In this document: positions 18,980-30,320 of the stretch, piece by piece
Position numbering within the stretch: the first letter of the stretch is position 1
Layout: each line of letters opens with the position of its first letter
Notes under the pieces: generated by a model
What the model was told of the DNA's origin: nothing
Seen by the model: only the letters and a program-made list of their open reading frames with translations
Database searches by the model: none
Made by a program: the position numbers and the translations under genes
Origin: Mixta tenebrionis
GTDB lineage: Bacteria > Pseudomonadota > Gammaproteobacteria > Enterobacterales > Enterobacteriaceae
Length of the DNA: 64,000 nucleotides
NCBI RefSeq assembly: GCF_006517625.1
Contig: NZ_VHQI01000010.1
Coordinates: 62,001-126,000 of the forward strand
Reading direction: 5' to 3'

Positions 18980-19541
18980 GCGGCGACGCCTGCAGCAGCT
19001 GGCGCAGCAGGGCGATCGCCTGCTGCACCTCCTGCTGGCTAAGCGCGCCATCCTTAGCAAAGCGAACCCGCCCCTCTTTATCCAGCACTACGATGGCGGA
19101 ACCGCCTTTTTCCAGCTGCCAGGCGCGTTTCGCCACGCCATTCTCATCAACAATAAACTGCGACCACGGATACTGTTTTTTACTGGTTTCGATACTGTTG
19201 CGTACGAATATGCCGCTGCCGGGGATAGCGTCATCGGTATTAATAATGGTGGTGGTTTGATAACTCTCGTGCGGCAGCTGCGCCTGCTTTATCGCTTCAA
19301 TCAGCGCGGCGTTCTTCTCTTTTGCCGATGAGCGTCCGGCGATATGTTGCAGCACCCGCACCTTGCCGATCAGCTGAGCGCTGTTCCATGAGCGATAGCT
19401 GAAGCTGCCGTGCTGATAGTTAAGCTCTCCTTTATCACTAATGCCGACGGGCGCAACGCGCCGGGCATGGCTAAAGTTATGAGCATCAGCGGCGAGCGGC
19501 AGCAGCAGGCCGCAAAGCAGAACGAGCGAGGCGCGTATCAT
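18969..19541 (-). CDS. ytfJ: YtfJ-family periplasmic protein
   Basis: Conserved exported protein of unknown function with a thioredoxin-like fold but no CxxC pair. 190 residues with a cleavable signal peptide (about 1-20, ending ADA-H). Family blocks [30 protein letters not shown] and [14 protein letters not shown] (read in pieces) are preserved. Gene neighbours are the same as in E. coli. Confidence 0.93.
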   Translation of the reverse strand: MIRASLVLLCGLLLPLAADAHNFSHARRVAPVGISDKGELNYQHGSFSYRSWNSAQLIGKVRVLQHIAGRSSAKEKNAALIEAIKQAQLPHESYQTTTIINTDDAIPGSGIFVRNSIETSKKQYPWSQFIVDENGVAKRAWQLEKGGSAIVVLDKEGRVRFAKDGALSQQEVQQAIALLRQLLQASPLKK

Positions 19542-19860
19542 TATTTTTTCCTCCGGGCAGGTGATCGGACCAGCTGGTCATGTTTCTGAAATAATAAGCG
19601 TCCATGATGCTGCTGTCTCAATGCGTTGCCAGCTTTGCGGCAGACTGCACAAATCGCCGGAGGCAGAAGGTTTATACTGCTTTATGTAACGGTAGTAACA
19701 GACTCTACTGTAATGAAGTGTCAAATCAGTAAAAAAATTTAGTTTTCAGAGCACAGGAAACGGATGATGTTCTATAGTTTATCGGCCCTTTGCGCTTCAT
19801 AGGTTCGTACCGATTTTGGCAACGGCGAGGCGTATTCCTATTTTCGGAGTTGAAAGCAAG
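19542..19860. other. Divergent promoter region ytfJ/ytfK
   Basis: 319 bases. A degenerate Pho-box-like word lies near 19709-19727 but its repeat spacing is off by one. No gene seen. Confidence 0.45.
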
Positions 19861-20067
19861 ATGAAGATTTTTCAGCGTTATAATCCTTTCCAGATCGCCA
19901 AATATGTCAAAACATTGTTTAAAGGAAGGATTTACATCAAGGATGTGGGCGCGTTCGAGTTCGATAAAGGTAAAATTCTCGTACCGCGCGTCAAAGATAA
20001 GCAGCATTATAGCGTGATGTCAGAGGTAAACCGTCAGGTACTTCGTCTGCAGGGCGAGTATCAATAA
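19861..20067 (+). CDS. ytfK: YtfK, (p)ppGpp-response modulator
   Basis: DUF1107 protein. In E. coli YtfK stimulates SpoT-dependent (p)ppGpp accumulation under phosphate and fatty-acid starvation. 68 residues from the ATG at 19861, exactly the E. coli length, beginning [17 protein letters not shown]. The frame is open 45 bases further upstream, but no homolog has that extension. A short hairpin at 20080-20098 follows, without a T-run. Confidence 0.93.
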   Translation: MKIFQRYNPFQIAKYVKTLFKGRIYIKDVGAFEFDKGKILVPRVKDKQHYSVMSEVNRQVLRLQGEYQ

Positions 20068-20154
20068 GTAACGGTAACGGGGCGCGCTGAACGCGCCCTG
20101 ATGATGTCAGGCGGCTGGACTGCTTCCGCCGCCTTCCTGCCCTGTTTTTTCCGT

Positions 20155-21477
20155 TTATTCTTCAGCTTCCTTACTGATTGTCAGCGACGCCGGACGCTCA
20201 TCAATGCGCGTTACCAGCAGCTGATCGATACGGTAGCTGTCAATATCCACTACTTCAAATTTGTAGCCGGCAAACTTAACAAAATCGGTGCGCTTCGGAA
20301 TTTTGCGCAGCATATACATCATAAAGCCGCCGATGGTTTCATAGTTGCCGGACTGCGGGAACTCATCAATATCCAGCACGCGCATCACGTCATCGATCGG
20401 CGTGCCGCCTTCTACCAGCCAGGAGTTCTCGTCGCGCGCGACGATCTGCTCCTCCAGCCCCTGGCCGACCAGATCGCCCATCAGCGTAGTCATTACGTCA
20501 TTGAGCGTGATGATGCCGACCACCAGCGCATATTCGTTCATGATCACCGCGAAGTCTTCGCCTGCGGTTTTAAAGCTCTCCAGCGCTTCGGAAAGCGTCA
20601 GGGTATCAGGCACAATCAGCGCGGAGCGAATTTGCACGCCGCTGTTCAGCGTCATGCTCTGGTTGCCCAGCACGCGCAGCAGCAGCTCTTTGGAATCTAC
20701 GTAACCGACGATATGGTCAATATCGCCGCTGCAGACCAGGAATTTTGAATGGGGATGCAGCGCAATTTTGGCTTTCAGGCTGCTTTCATCTTCATGCAGA
20801 TCGAACCAGATAATATTCTCGCGCGAGGTCATGGAAGAGGGCACGGTACGCGATTCCAGCTCAAACACGTTCTCAATCAGCTCATGTTCCTGTTTACGCA
20901 GCACGCCAGCCAGTGCCCCGGCTTCCACCACCGCGTAAATATCGTCGGAAGTGATATCGTCCTTGCGCACCATGGGAATTTTAAACAGGCGGAAGATCAT
21001 ATTGGCCATGCCGTTGAAGAACCACACCATCGGGCGGAACAGCAGCAGGCAGAAACGCATCGGGTTGATAATGCGCAGGGCGATCGCTTCCGGCGCGATC
21101 ATGCCGATTCGTTTCGGCGTCAGGTCGGCAAACAGGATAAACAGGCTGGTCACCAGCGTAAACGAGCAGATAAAGCTCAGCTGTTCCGCCAGCTCCGGCG
21201 AAACCAGGTTTGCAAACAGGCGCTGAAAAGAGGGGGAAAAGGCGGAGTCGCCGACGATACCGCCCAGGATGGCGACCGCGTTCAGGCCGATCTGCACCAC
21301 GGTAAAAAACATGCCGGGCGTTTCCTGCATTTTCAACACGCGCTGCGCGTTGATATTGCCTTCGTCGGCCAGCAGCTTCAGTTTTATTTTACGTGCGGCA
21401 GCCAGCGATATTTCCGACAGGGAAAAGAAAGCGCTGACCGTAATCAACACGAGTATGACAAGTAAGCTATCTAACAT
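20155..21477 (-). CDS. ytfL: CNNM/CorC-family transporter YtfL
   Basis: Inner-membrane hemolysin/CorC-type protein; E. coli YtfL is implicated in putrescine and acid-stress homeostasis. 440 residues: DUF21 transmembrane domain (about 1-195, three to four TM helices starting LLVILVLITVSAFFSLSEI), a CBS pair (about 205-335) and a C-terminal CorC_HlyC domain (350-430). Neighbours are as in E. coli, except that msrA, which normally follows, is missing. Confidence 0.93.
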   Translation of the reverse strand: MLDSLLVILVLITVSAFFSLSEISLAAARKIKLKLLADEGNINAQRVLKMQETPGMFFTVVQIGLNAVAILGGIVGDSAFSPSFQRLFANLVSPELAEQLSFICSFTLVTSLFILFADLTPKRIGMIAPEAIALRIINPMRFCLLLFRPMVWFFNGMANMIFRLFKIPMVRKDDITSDDIYAVVEAGALAGVLRKQEHELIENVFELESRTVPSSMTSRENIIWFDLHEDESSLKAKIALHPHSKFLVCSGDIDHIVGYVDSKELLLRVLGNQSMTLNSGVQIRSALIVPDTLTLSEALESFKTAGEDFAVIMNEYALVVGIITLNDVMTTLMGDLVGQGLEEQIVARDENSWLVEGGTPIDDVMRVLDIDEFPQSGNYETIGGFMMYMLRKIPKRTDFVKFAGYKFEVVDIDSYRIDQLLVTRIDERPASLTISKEAEE

Positions 21478-21989
21478 AGAGATTCCGTTGGTTTTGGGTA
21501 CTTGTCATTTTTGGCCTGGGCAGCGCGCGCGACGGCGATCCTGCGGGACTGCCGGTGCGGCTGAGCGCTATCCGTGCCAAAAATGTCTGCGCCGTTTCGA
21601 CACGCAGGGTCGGGGCAGAAAGGAATGACAATAGCCGTTTCGACGACTGCCGTCGATTATAGCAGTAGCGCGACACGGCCCGCCAGCGCTGTTGCAGCGG
21701 CGCGCAGGGTAATAAATAAACAGCTGCATTCCCGTAGCGAAAAAGATGATTTTCATCGGCGATGCGCAAAGAATAGTCTTTCCCGGTTGTAACGCAGCGC
21801 GGGTTTACGGACAATACGGGCAAAATTTGCGTTAACGCCGCCTTTTTCCTGGCGCTTAAGCAAACGAAGCGTCAGGAGTACGGCTATGCTGTTAAACAAA
21901 TCTAATCTCGACATTAGCGCCTGTTGGTTGGCGATGTTATTTGTCCCCCTGGCATTCACGGGGACCTGGCAACATTAACAGGAGTAAGC
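21478..21989. other. Divergent region ytfL/tamA, msrA absent
   Basis: 512 bases where E. coli has msrA. No frame here resembles MsrA (no GCFWG motif). It holds the ytfL and tamA promoters, with no other supported feature. Confidence 0.6.
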
Positions 21990-23729
21990 GTGCCACGAAT
22001 TCATGTCTGTTACATGACCTGTTTGCTGATTGCCGCGCCTGCCGCTCAGGCGGCGAATATCCGCTTACAGCTTGAAGGGTTAACCGGGGATTTACAGAAA
22101 AACGTCAGGGCAAGTCTTTCTACCATTGATACGGATGAAGTCACGGCGGATGGCCGGTTTCGCGCGCGCGTAAAAAAAGCGATTGAAGAAGGGCTGCGCG
22201 CGCTGGGCTACTATGAGCCCAATATCGATTTTGAGAGCCGCCCCGCGCCGAAAAAGGGCGGACGGCCGGTGTTGATCGCCAGGGTAACGCCCGGCGAGCC
22301 GGTAAAAATTGCCGGCAGCACCATAATTGTGCGCGGCGACGCGCGCGACGATGTTGAGTATCAACAGTGGATAAAAGAAGGGCGGCCCCAAAACGGCGCC
22401 ATCCTCAACCACGGTAAATATGACAGCTTTAAAAGCGGCTTTACCAACCTGGCGTTGCGTAACGGCTACTTTGACGGCGAATTTAAAAAAAGCCAGCTGG
22501 GCGTCTCGGTAGAACGCCGGGAAGCTTACTGGGATCTCGACTACGACAGCGGTAAGCGCTATCGCTTCGGCGCGGTGACTTTCGAAGGTTCGCAAATCCG
22601 CGAAGAATATCTGCAAAATCTGGTGCCGTTCAAACCGGGCGACTACTACAGCTCGCGCGATCTGGCCGAGCTGAACCGCCGCCTGTCGGCCACCGGCTGG
22701 TTTAACTCGGTGGTGGTGGCGCCGGAATTCGATCAAACCACGCCGGATAAAATCCTGCCGCTCAGCGGCGTGGTGGCGCCGCGCACCGAAAACACCATCG
22801 AAACCGGCATCGGCTACTCTACCGACGTCGGGCCGCGGCTGAAGGCGACCTGGCGTAAACCCTGGGTCAACTCGCGCGGCCACAGCCTGACCACCAGCGC
22901 CAATATCTCCGCACCTGAGCAGCAGCTCGATTTCAGCTACAAGGTGCCGCTGCTGAAAAGCCCGCTGGAGCAGTATTACCTGCTGCAGGGCGGCCTGAAA
23001 CGTACCGACCTCAACGATACCAAAGCGGATTCCACCACGCTGGCGCTGTCGCGCTACTGGGATAACAGCACCGGCTGGCAAAAGGCGATAAACCTGCGCT
23101 GGAGTCTCGATCACTTTACCCAGGCCAACGTTACCAATACCACCATGCTGATCTATCCCGGCGTCAGCGTTAACCGCACGCGATCGCGCGGCGGGCTGAT
23201 GCCGACCTGGGGCGATTCGCAGCGCTACTCCATTGATATTTCCGACACCACCTGGGGCTCCGACGTCGATTTCCTGGTGCTGCAGGCGCAAAACGTCTGG
23301 ATTCGTACCCTGGCGGATCGTCACCGTTTCGTGGCGCGCGGCAATCTCGGCTGGATTGAAACCAATAATTTCGAAAAAGTGCCGCCCGATCTGCGCTTCT
23401 TTGCCGGCGGCGATCGCAGCATTCGCGGTTACAAATATAAAGGCATTTCCCCGCGTGATGAGGACGGTAAGCTTACCGGCGCCTCGAACCTGGCAACCGG
23501 TTCGCTGGAATATCAGTACAACGTGACCGGCAAGTGGTGGGGCGCGGTATTTGTCGATTCCGGCGAGGCGGTGAACGATATTAAACAGAGCAATTTTAAA
23601 ACCGGCGCGGGCTTCGGCGTGCGCTGGCAGTCGCCGGTCGGGCCGATTAAATTCGACCTGGCGCGGCCCATCGGCGATAAAGAGGAACACGGTTTGCAGT
23701 TTTACATCGGACTGGGGCCTGAACTATGA
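21990..23729 (+). CDS. tamA: TamA, Omp85-family outer-membrane assembly factor
   Basis: Outer-membrane half of the translocation and assembly module. 579 residues from the GTG at 21990, which has AGGAG five bases upstream and yields a signal peptide ending [10 protein letters not shown]. The longer frame (from 21924) would put an unrelated sequence before it. Three POTRA domains (about 21-265), then a 16-strand barrel with [21 protein letters not shown] and the Omp85 signature [11 protein letters not shown] (loop L6 RGY), ending FYIGLGPEL. Overlaps tamB by four bases. Confidence 0.96.
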   Translation: MPRIHVCYMTCLLIAAPAAQAANIRLQLEGLTGDLQKNVRASLSTIDTDEVTADGRFRARVKKAIEEGLRALGYYEPNIDFESRPAPKKGGRPVLIARVTPGEPVKIAGSTIIVRGDARDDVEYQQWIKEGRPQNGAILNHGKYDSFKSGFTNLALRNGYFDGEFKKSQLGVSVERREAYWDLDYDSGKRYRFGAVTFEGSQIREEYLQNLVPFKPGDYYSSRDLAELNRRLSATGWFNSVVVAPEFDQTTPDKILPLSGVVAPRTENTIETGIGYSTDVGPRLKATWRKPWVNSRGHSLTTSANISAPEQQLDFSYKVPLLKSPLEQYYLLQGGLKRTDLNDTKADSTTLALSRYWDNSTGWQKAINLRWSLDHFTQANVTNTTMLIYPGVSVNRTRSRGGLMPTWGDSQRYSIDISDTTWGSDVDFLVLQAQNVWIRTLADRHRFVARGNLGWIETNNFEKVPPDLRFFAGGDRSIRGYKYKGISPRDEDGKLTGASNLATGSLEYQYNVTGKWWGAVFVDSGEAVNDIKQSNFKTGAGFGVRWQSPVGPIKFDLARPIGDKEEHGLQFYIGLGPEL

Positions 23730-26700
23730 AGCTATGGAAAAAGGTCCTGATTGGCATACTGATTTTTATTGTGCTGTTGCTGGGCGGCGTGCTGCTGCTG
23801 GTGGGTACTACGCCCGGCCTGCATCTGTTGCTGAACGGCGCGGCGCGCTGGGTGCCGGGTCTGGCAATCGAACAGGTGGATGGCGGCTGGCGTAACCTGA
23901 CGCTGAAGGGCGTGCAATATGAAATGCCTGGCGTGACGGTTAACGCCGGCGAGCTGCATCTGGCGGTGCAGCTGGGCTGCCTGAAAAACTCCGCCTTCTG
24001 CGTTAACGATCTGGCGCTGAGCGATGTCAACGTGGTGGTCGACAGCAGCAAAATGGCGCCGGCCGCCGCGCCGCCGGCGGAAGAGGAAAGCGCTTCAGGC
24101 GATATCAGCACGCCTTATCCCGTCACGCTGCGTCAGCTGCGGCTGCACAATATCAACGTCAGGGTGGATAATACCGCCGTCTCCCTGCTGGATTTCACCA
24201 CCGGGCTGCACTGGCGGCAGCGGGCGCTGACCCTGACGCCGACGCATATACAGAGCCTGCTGGTGGCGCTGCCGAAAGCGGCGCAGGTGGCGGATGAACA
24301 GGTAGTGCAGCCGAAAATCGAACAGCCGCAGCCGCAGGAAAAACCGCTGGGCGAAACGCTGCAGGCGATGTTTGCGCAGCCGCTGTTGCCCGCGCTGCCC
24401 GATTTTCGCCTGCCGCTGGATATCGAGGTGCAGGAAATTATCGGCGAGCAGCTGCGCCTGACCGGCGATACCGATCTGGCGATAAACCGCCTGCTGCTGA
24501 AGGCGAAAACTCAGGATCGGCTGTTGCAGCTGCAAACGCTGGATATCGACTCGCCGCAGGGGCAGGTAAACGCCAGCGGCCAGGCGCAGCTGGTTGATAA
24601 CTGGCCGCTAGATTTCACCCTTGACGGCGCGCTGAACATAGAGCCGCTAAAAGGCGAGAAGCTTAAAGTTACGCTCGGCGGCGCGCTGCGTCAGCAGCTT
24701 CAGCTGGCGTTGAATCTCTCCGGTCCGCTGGACGCGCAGCTGAAAGGGCAAACCGAGCTGGCGACGCCCGGCCTGCCGCTACAGCTGAAGCTGACCAGCC
24801 CGCAGCTGCGCTGGCCGTTAAGCGGCGCGGCGCAGTATCAGGCCAGCAATCTGGATTTCAGCTTTAGCGGTAAGGCAACCGACTACGTTATGTCGCTGCG
24901 CACGGCGCTGAAAGGCGAGGCGATACCGCCCGCCGAACTGGCGCTGGACGGCAAAGGCAATGTCGAGCAGTTCAGCCTGGATAAACTGCGGCTGTCGGCG
25001 TTAAAAGGACATGCCGATCTCAGCGGCGTGGTGGACTGGAGCAAGGCGATCAGCTGGCGCAGCGAGCTAACGCTCGACGGCATCAACACCGCCCAGCAGT
25101 ATCCCGACTGGCCCGCTACGCTGGATGGCAAAATTACCACGCGCGGCAGCCTGTACGGCGGCAGCTGGCAAATGCGCGTGCCGACGCTGCAGCTGCACGG
25201 CAAGGTGCGGCAGAACGCGGTATCCGCCGACGGCACGCTGTACGGCAACAGCTACAGCCAGTGGAATATTCCCGGCATCAAACTGGTGCTGGGACGCAAC
25301 AACCTGAACGTTAAGGGCGAGCTGGGCGAAAAGCTTAACCTCGACGCCATCGTTGACGCGCCGCATCTGGATAACGCGCTGCCCGGCCTTGGCGGCGTGG
25401 CGCAGGGCACCATTAAGGCGCGCGGTACGCTACAGGCGCCGCAGCTGCTGGCGGATCTTACCGCTAACGGTCTGCGCTGGCAGGAGCTGCGTATCGCTCG
25501 CGTGCGGCTGGAGAGCGACGTACGCTCCAGCGATCGGGTGGCTGGCAAACTTCAGCTGCGCGTCGACCGCCTTACGCAGGCGTCGCTGGCGATCGATCGC
25601 CTGACGCTGGACGCCGACGGCGATGAGAATAAGCATCAGCTGAAGCTGGTGGTCAACGGCGATCCGGTTTCCGGCCAGCTGGCGCTCAACGGCAGCTTCG
25701 ATCGGCAGCAGCAGCGCTGGCGCGGCACGCTGAACAACACCTTCTTCGCTACGCCGGTAGGCGAATGGCGACTGACGCGCGCTATGTCGATCGATTACCT
25801 CAACGCCCGCCAGACCGCTACTATCGGCGCGCACTGCTGGCGCAACCCGAACGCGCAGCTCTGCGTGCCGCAGCCGATTGAGGCGGGGCCGGACGGCCAT
25901 GCGCGCATCGAACTGAACCGCTTCGATCTGGCGATGCTGCGTCCCTTCCTGCCGGCGGAAACGCAGCTGGCCGGCGTCTTCAGCGGCGATGCCGATGTCA
26001 GCTGGCACAGCGATGGTTCGCTGCCCGTCGGGCGCGTGGCGCTGAAGGGCAACGGCGTGAAGGTTACCCAGGACGTTGAGGGCAACGCGCTGCCGATCGC
26101 CTTCGATACGCTGAACCTTAATGCCGCCATGCGCAACGGGCGCGCAGAGCTGGAGTGGCTGCTGCGTATCGCCAACAACGGCCAGTTCGACGGCAAGGTG
26201 CAGATCAGCGATCCGCAGAACCGTCGCAACCTGTCGGGCAATATCAACATCAACAATATTTCGCTGGCGCTGCTGAATCCTGCGCTGATGCGCGGCGAGG
26301 AGATTAAAGGGGTGCTGAACAGCGCGCTGCGTCTTGGCGGCGATGTGCAGCGTCCGCAGATATATGGCCAGCTGGGGCTGCGCGATGTTGATGTAAAAGG
26401 CAGCTTTATGCCGGTTGATTTGACCAGCGCCAGTCTTTCGATGGCGTTTAACGGTATGCGCTCGACGCTGCAGGGTTTGATTCAGACCACGCACGGCGGC
26501 ATTAACCTTAACGGCAATGCGGACTGGAGCCAGCTTGATAACTGGCGCGCCCATATCGCCGCGAAAGGCGATCGCGTACGGGTTACCGTGCCGCCGATGG
26601 TGCGCATGGATGTTTCGCCGGATCTCACCTTTGACGCTTCGCCTGTCGCCTTTAATCTGGACGGGCGTGTGGATGTGCCCTGGGCGCGCATCGTGGTGCA

Positions 26701-27496
26701 GGAGGTGCCGGAAAGCGCTACCGGCGTCTCCTCGGATGAGGTGCTGCTGGATAAAAATCTGCAGCCGGTAGCGCCGCAGACGGCGGCGGTGCCGATCAAC
26801 AGCGATCTGATTATCCACGTCGGCGATAATGTACATCTGAGCGCGTTCGGTCTGAAGGCGAAGCTGAACGGCGATCTGAAGCTGGTGCAGGATAAGCGCG
26901 GCCTGGGGCTGAACGGCCAGATTAATATTCCGTCCGGGCGTTTCCACGCCTACGGCCAGGATCTGGTGGTGCGCAAGGGCGAGCTGCAGTTCGCCGGCCC
27001 GCCGGATCAGCCCTATATCAATATGGAGGCGATTCGTAACCCGGACGCCACCGAAGACGGCGTTACCGCCGGCCTGCGCGTGACCGGGCTGGCGGACGAG
27101 CCGAAAGCGGAGATCTTCTCCGATCCGGCGATGTCGCAGCAGGAGGCGCTCTCTTACCTGCTGCGCGGGCAGGGGCTGGATACCGACGGCGACAGCAACG
27201 CGCTGACTTCCGCTCTGGTAGGTTTAGGGGTTGCACAAAGTGGGCAGGTTGTGGGTAAAATCGGCGAGACCTTCGGCGTCAGCAATCTGGCCCTTGATAC
27301 CGCTGGCGTTGGCGACAGTCAACAGGTACAGGTCAGCGGCTACGTATTGCCGGGTCTACAGGTAAAATATGGAGTGGGCATCTTCGATTCACTGGCGACC
27401 TTAACCCTGCGTTATCGCCTGATGCCCAAACTCTATCTGGAAGCAGTGTCCGGCATCGACCAGGCACTCGATTTGCTCTATCAGTTTGAGTTTTAG
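23726..27496 (+). CDS. tamB: TamB, intermembrane bridge protein
   Basis: Large AsmA-clan protein anchored in the inner membrane. It spans the periplasm as a hydrophobic beta-groove, works with TamA and takes part, redundantly with YhdP and YdbH, in phospholipid transport to the outer membrane. 1256 residues against 1259 in E. coli. N-terminal TM at about 7-29, long beta-repeat region, C-terminal DUF490 domain (about 920-1256) ending [14 protein letters not shown] overlap with tamA implies coupling. Confidence 0.96.
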   Translation: MKLWKKVLIGILIFIVLLLGGVLLLVGTTPGLHLLLNGAARWVPGLAIEQVDGGWRNLTLKGVQYEMPGVTVNAGELHLAVQLGCLKNSAFCVNDLALSDVNVVVDSSKMAPAAAPPAEEESASGDISTPYPVTLRQLRLHNINVRVDNTAVSLLDFTTGLHWRQRALTLTPTHIQSLLVALPKAAQVADEQVVQPKIEQPQPQEKPLGETLQAMFAQPLLPALPDFRLPLDIEVQEIIGEQLRLTGDTDLAINRLLLKAKTQDRLLQLQTLDIDSPQGQVNASGQAQLVDNWPLDFTLDGALNIEPLKGEKLKVTLGGALRQQLQLALNLSGPLDAQLKGQTELATPGLPLQLKLTSPQLRWPLSGAAQYQASNLDFSFSGKATDYVMSLRTALKGEAIPPAELALDGKGNVEQFSLDKLRLSALKGHADLSGVVDWSKAISWRSELTLDGINTAQQYPDWPATLDGKITTRGSLYGGSWQMRVPTLQLHGKVRQNAVSADGTLYGNSYSQWNIPGIKLVLGRNNLNVKGELGEKLNLDAIVDAPHLDNALPGLGGVAQGTIKARGTLQAPQLLADLTANGLRWQELRIARVRLESDVRSSDRVAGKLQLRVDRLTQASLAIDRLTLDADGDENKHQLKLVVNGDPVSGQLALNGSFDRQQQRWRGTLNNTFFATPVGEWRLTRAMSIDYLNARQTATIGAHCWRNPNAQLCVPQPIEAGPDGHARIELNRFDLAMLRPFLPAETQLAGVFSGDADVSWHSDGSLPVGRVALKGNGVKVTQDVEGNALPIAFDTLNLNAAMRNGRAELEWLLRIANNGQFDGKVQISDPQNRRNLSGNININNISLALLNPALMRGEEIKGVLNSALRLGGDVQRPQIYGQLGLRDVDVKGSFMPVDLTSASLSMAFNGMRSTLQGLIQTTHGGINLNGNADWSQLDNWRAHIAAKGDRVRVTVPPMVRMDVSPDLTFDASPVAFNLDGRVDVPWARIVVQEVPESATGVSSDEVLLDKNLQPVAPQTAAVPINSDLIIHVGDNVHLSAFGLKAKLNGDLKLVQDKRGLGLNGQINIPSGRFHAYGQDLVVRKGELQFAGPPDQPYINMEAIRNPDATEDGVTAGLRVTGLADEPKAEIFSDPAMSQQEALSYLLRGQGLDTDGDSNALTSALVGLGVAQSGQVVGKIGETFGVSNLALDTAGVGDSQQVQVSGYVLPGLQVKYGVGIFDSLATLTLRYRLMPKLYLEAVSGIDQALDLLYQFEF

Positions 27497-27498
27497 CA

Positions 27499-27855
27499 AT
27501 GCGAATAATTGTCTACGGCAGTTTACGGCGCAAACAGGGAAACAGTCACTGGATGACAAACGCGCAGTGGCTCGGCGATCATCAGATCGAGGGCTACGAC
27601 CTGTACAATCTCGGCCTCTACCCCGGCGTGGTGCCGGGCGAGGGCAGGGTGTATGGGGAAGTTTATCGGATCGATGCCAGTACCTTAGGGGAACTGGACG
27701 CGCTGCGCACCAGCGGCGGTGAATATAAGCGCCAGCTGATTCAGACGCCGTACGGCAGCGCCTGGCTGTACGTTTACCAGCGTTCGGTTGATGGCCTGGC
27801 GCGTATCGCCAGCGGCGACTGGCTCAAAAGGGATGAAGCATCCACCGGTGAATAA
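27499..27855 (+). CDS. ytfP: Gamma-glutamylcyclotransferase-like protein YtfP
   Basis: Small GGCT-fold protein of unknown substrate. 118 residues, beginning MRIIVYGSLRRKQGNSHWM, with the YGSL nucleotide-like binding loop of the fold and a conserved acidic residue in TLGELDALRTSGGEY. It starts two bases after the tamB stop, so tamA-tamB-ytfP form one operon closed by the terminator at 27857-27884. Confidence 0.93.
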   Translation: MRIIVYGSLRRKQGNSHWMTNAQWLGDHQIEGYDLYNLGLYPGVVPGEGRVYGEVYRIDASTLGELDALRTSGGEYKRQLIQTPYGSAWLYVYQRSVDGLARIASGDWLKRDEASTGE

Positions 27856-27856
27856 C

Positions 27857-27884
27857 AAAACACCGCCCTTCGGGCGGTGTTTTT
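27857..27884. terminator. Bidirectional terminator ytfP/ppa
   Basis: ACACCGCCC-TTCG-GGGCGGTGT stem flanked by A4 and T5. Confidence 0.9.
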
Positions 27885-27920
27885 CATCAGCATGGCGAGA
27901 GCGTTCTCACCCGGCGGAAA

Positions 27921-28451
27921 TTATTTCTTCGCGGCGCGTTCAAAAGAGGTGCGAATCTCTTCTTTTGCGGCTTCAGCGTTATCCCAGCCGTCAACCTTAA
28001 CCCATTTGCCTTTTTCCAGATCTTTGTAATGTTCAAAGAAATGGGTGATCTGCGCGCGCAGCAGTTCCGGCAGGTCGTTCACATCTTTAATGTGATCGTA
28101 CTCTTTCGACAGCTTGGTGTGCGGCACGGCAACCAGCTTCGCATCTTCACCGGATTCGTCGGTCATTTTCAGCACGCCAACCGGACGGCAGCGGATCACT
28201 GAGCCTGGCTGCAGCGGGTACGGGGTCGGCACCAGCACGTCAACCGGATCGCCATCCAGGGAAAGGGTGTGGTTGATGTAGCCGTAGTTGCACGGATAGA
28301 ACATAGCGGTTGACATAAAGCGGTCAACAAACAGCGCGCCAGACTCTTTATCTACTTCATATTTGATCGGATCGGCGTTGGCCGGGATTTCGATAATCAC
28401 ATAGATATCTTCTGGCAGGTCTTTACCGGCGGGAACCAGGTTCAAACTCAT
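27921..28451 (-). CDS. ppa: Inorganic pyrophosphatase
   Basis: Soluble family I enzyme that hydrolyses PPi and drives biosynthetic reactions. 176 residues from the ATG at 28451 ([17 protein letters not shown]), exactly the E. coli length, with AGGA eight bases upstream. A frame extension to 28466 adds MKECE and is not in homologs. Signature DGDPVDVLV and metal ligands are intact. Confidence 0.97.
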   Translation of the reverse strand: MSLNLVPAGKDLPEDIYVIIEIPANADPIKYEVDKESGALFVDRFMSTAMFYPCNYGYINHTLSLDGDPVDVLVPTPYPLQPGSVIRCRPVGVLKMTDESGEDAKLVAVPHTKLSKEYDHIKDVNDLPELLRAQITHFFEHYKDLEKGKWVKVDGWDNAEAAKEEIRTSFERAAKK

Positions 28452-28553
28452 CTCGCATTCCTTCATTCGTCATAAGTTGAGTGACGGCTATTATAGCCAA
28501 CTGTCTATGAAAGTATGCCCTCTTTTTCGGCTTTCAGAATGCTTCAGCCGCCG

Positions 28554-29003
28554 CTATTTATTGAACAGAAACAGAGAAACTATTCCGGCGGCGATCAGCG
28601 GCCCCACCGGCACGCCGCGAAACAGCGAAACGCCGATAATGGTGCCGATCAGCAGGCCGCCGACGATGGTGGGCTGGCTGCTCATCAGCGCCACGCCGCG
28701 TCCGCCCAGCCAGGAGACCAGAATGCCGACGCCGATCGCCAGCAGCGATTTCCAGTCGAGGAACGATTTCAGCAGCGTGCTGGCGGGCAGCGAGCCGCTG
28801 ACCAGCGGCGCCATCACCCCAACCGTCAGAATAATAATGCCCAGCGTCAGGCCCTGCTTCTCTACGTAGGGGAAAAAGTGCGAGAGCGGCGTGATTTTCA
28901 TCAGCAGCAGAATGGCGATGGAGAGAGTCACCGCAGTGTTATGGACCAGCAGGCTCAGGCCGCCCAGTACCAGTAATATCAGAATAGAAACATAGGCCGT
29001 CAT
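28554..29003 (-). CDS. yeaL: DUF441/UPF0756 membrane protein, YeaL-like
   Basis: Small integral membrane protein of unknown function. 149 residues with four or five hydrophobic helices. Blocks [40 protein letters not shown] and [19 protein letters not shown] (read in pieces) match E. coli YeaL (148 residues). In E. coli yeaL is elsewhere on the chromosome; here it sits between ppa and fbp in place of ytfQRT-yjfF. Confidence 0.88.
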   Translation of the reverse strand: MTAYVSILILLVLGGLSLLVHNTAVTLSIAILLLMKITPLSHFFPYVEKQGLTLGIIILTVGVMAPLVSGSLPASTLLKSFLDWKSLLAIGVGILVSWLGGRGVALMSSQPTIVGGLLIGTIIGVSLFRGVPVGPLIAAGIVSLFLFNK

Positions 29004-29144
29004 CTAACGCTCCGGATGCAAGCCAGAAAGGGAAGCGGTCACTATAACAACGCAACGAGGACGAGGCGAGAAAGGAGAGGTAAAAACGCGAAAAAACATG
29101 CGGCTAGCCTGGCCGCCCGCGCCGCGGACGACCCGACTAAAAGA

Positions 29145-30152
29145 TTAGCTCTGCGCGGCGTCCGGGTATTCGCGCATAAAGCGCTCTACGTCATCGACCA
29201 TCTCATTATTGCCGACAAAGAACGGGCAGCGTTGATGCAGCTCGTCCGGCTGAATATCGAGAATGCGGTTGGCGCCGTCGCTGGCCTTGCCGCCCGCCTG
29301 TTCAGCGAGAAACGCCATCGGGTTGCACTCATACAGCAGGCGCAGCTTGCCGTGCGGATGGCTGGCGGTGCTGGGGTAAAGATAGATGCCGCCCTTCAAC
29401 AGGTTGCGGTGGAAATCCGCTACCAGCGAGCCGATATAGCGTGAAGTGTAGGGACGGTGGGTCGCCTGATCTTCTTCCTGGCAGAACTTAATATATTTTT
29501 TCACCCCCTGCGGGAAGCGAATATAGTTGCCTTCGTTAATGGAGTAGGTATAGCCCTTCTCCGGGAAGGTCATGCGTTCCTGGCTCAGACAGAACACGCC
29601 CAGCGACGGATCGTAGGTAAAGGCATGTACGCCGCAGCCGGTAGTGTAAACCAGCATGGTGGAGGAGCCGTAAACCACGTAGCCTGCGGCGACCTGCTTA
29701 TTGCCCGGCTGCATAAAGTCAGCCTGGGTGACCGGCGTGCCGGGAGGCGTGACGCGGCGGTAAATGGAAAAAATCGTCCCGACGGAAACGTTGACGTCGA
29801 TATTGGACGAACCATCCAGCGGATCCATCAGCACCACATATTTACCGTTTTCCGCCCCTTCGAAGATAACGATCTCATCTTCTTCTTCAGAAGCGATACC
29901 GGCAACGATGCCGCGCGCTTTCAGCGCCGCCTTCAGCTTTTCGTTAGCGAACAGGTCAAGCTTCATTTGCTGCTCGCCCTGCACGTTTTCTACGCCGCTG
30001 GCGCCCAGAATATCAACCAGTCCCGCTTTATTAATATCGCGGTGGATAATTTTTGCGCCCAGCTTAATGGCGGAAATCAGCGCGGTTAGTTCGCCTGTGG
30101 CGTGCGGAAAGTCGTGTTGCTTTTCGACGATAAATTCGCCTAATGTTTTCAT
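29145..30152 (-). CDS. fbp: Class I fructose-1,6-bisphosphatase
   Basis: Gluconeogenic enzyme converting fructose-1,6-bisphosphate to fructose-6-phosphate. 335 residues against 332 in E. coli. Metal-binding [20 protein letters not shown] (the class I signature), EEDE cluster near residue 90 and [19 protein letters not shown] at the C-terminus are all present. Divergent from mpl. Confidence 0.97.
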   Translation of the reverse strand: MKTLGEFIVEKQHDFPHATGELTALISAIKLGAKIIHRDINKAGLVDILGASGVENVQGEQQMKLDLFANEKLKAALKARGIVAGIASEEEDEIVIFEGAENGKYVVLMDPLDGSSNIDVNVSVGTIFSIYRRVTPPGTPVTQADFMQPGNKQVAAGYVVYGSSTMLVYTTGCGVHAFTYDPSLGVFCLSQERMTFPEKGYTYSINEGNYIRFPQGVKKYIKFCQEEDQATHRPYTSRYIGSLVADFHRNLLKGGIYLYPSTASHPHGKLRLLYECNPMAFLAEQAGGKASDGANRILDIQPDELHQRCPFFVGNNEMVDDVERFMREYPDAAQS

Positions 30153-30320
30153 AACACAATCCCTGAATCTACGATGGAATGCAGCATATAGGGTACAAAG
30201 CTGCGGGTATGCACAGGCAGTTTAGCCGAATGCGTCATAAGGCGTACAGGTCAAATCCGTTTCTTCCCGCGTCGCTCGGCGCTACACTGTGTCCCGAACT
30301 TTTTCGTAAATGGATCTTTT

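Noticed and set aside
19709-19727. Pho-box-like word before ytfK
   Set aside because: Two CTGTNAT-like units are present but the spacing is one base short and the second is degenerate.
22092-23690. 532-residue minus-strand frame opposite tamA (similar long ones opposite tamB, the amidohydrolase region and the PTS-type regulator)
   Set aside because: These mirror codon bias of the sense genes, have Arg/Gln/His-rich composition and no family signature.
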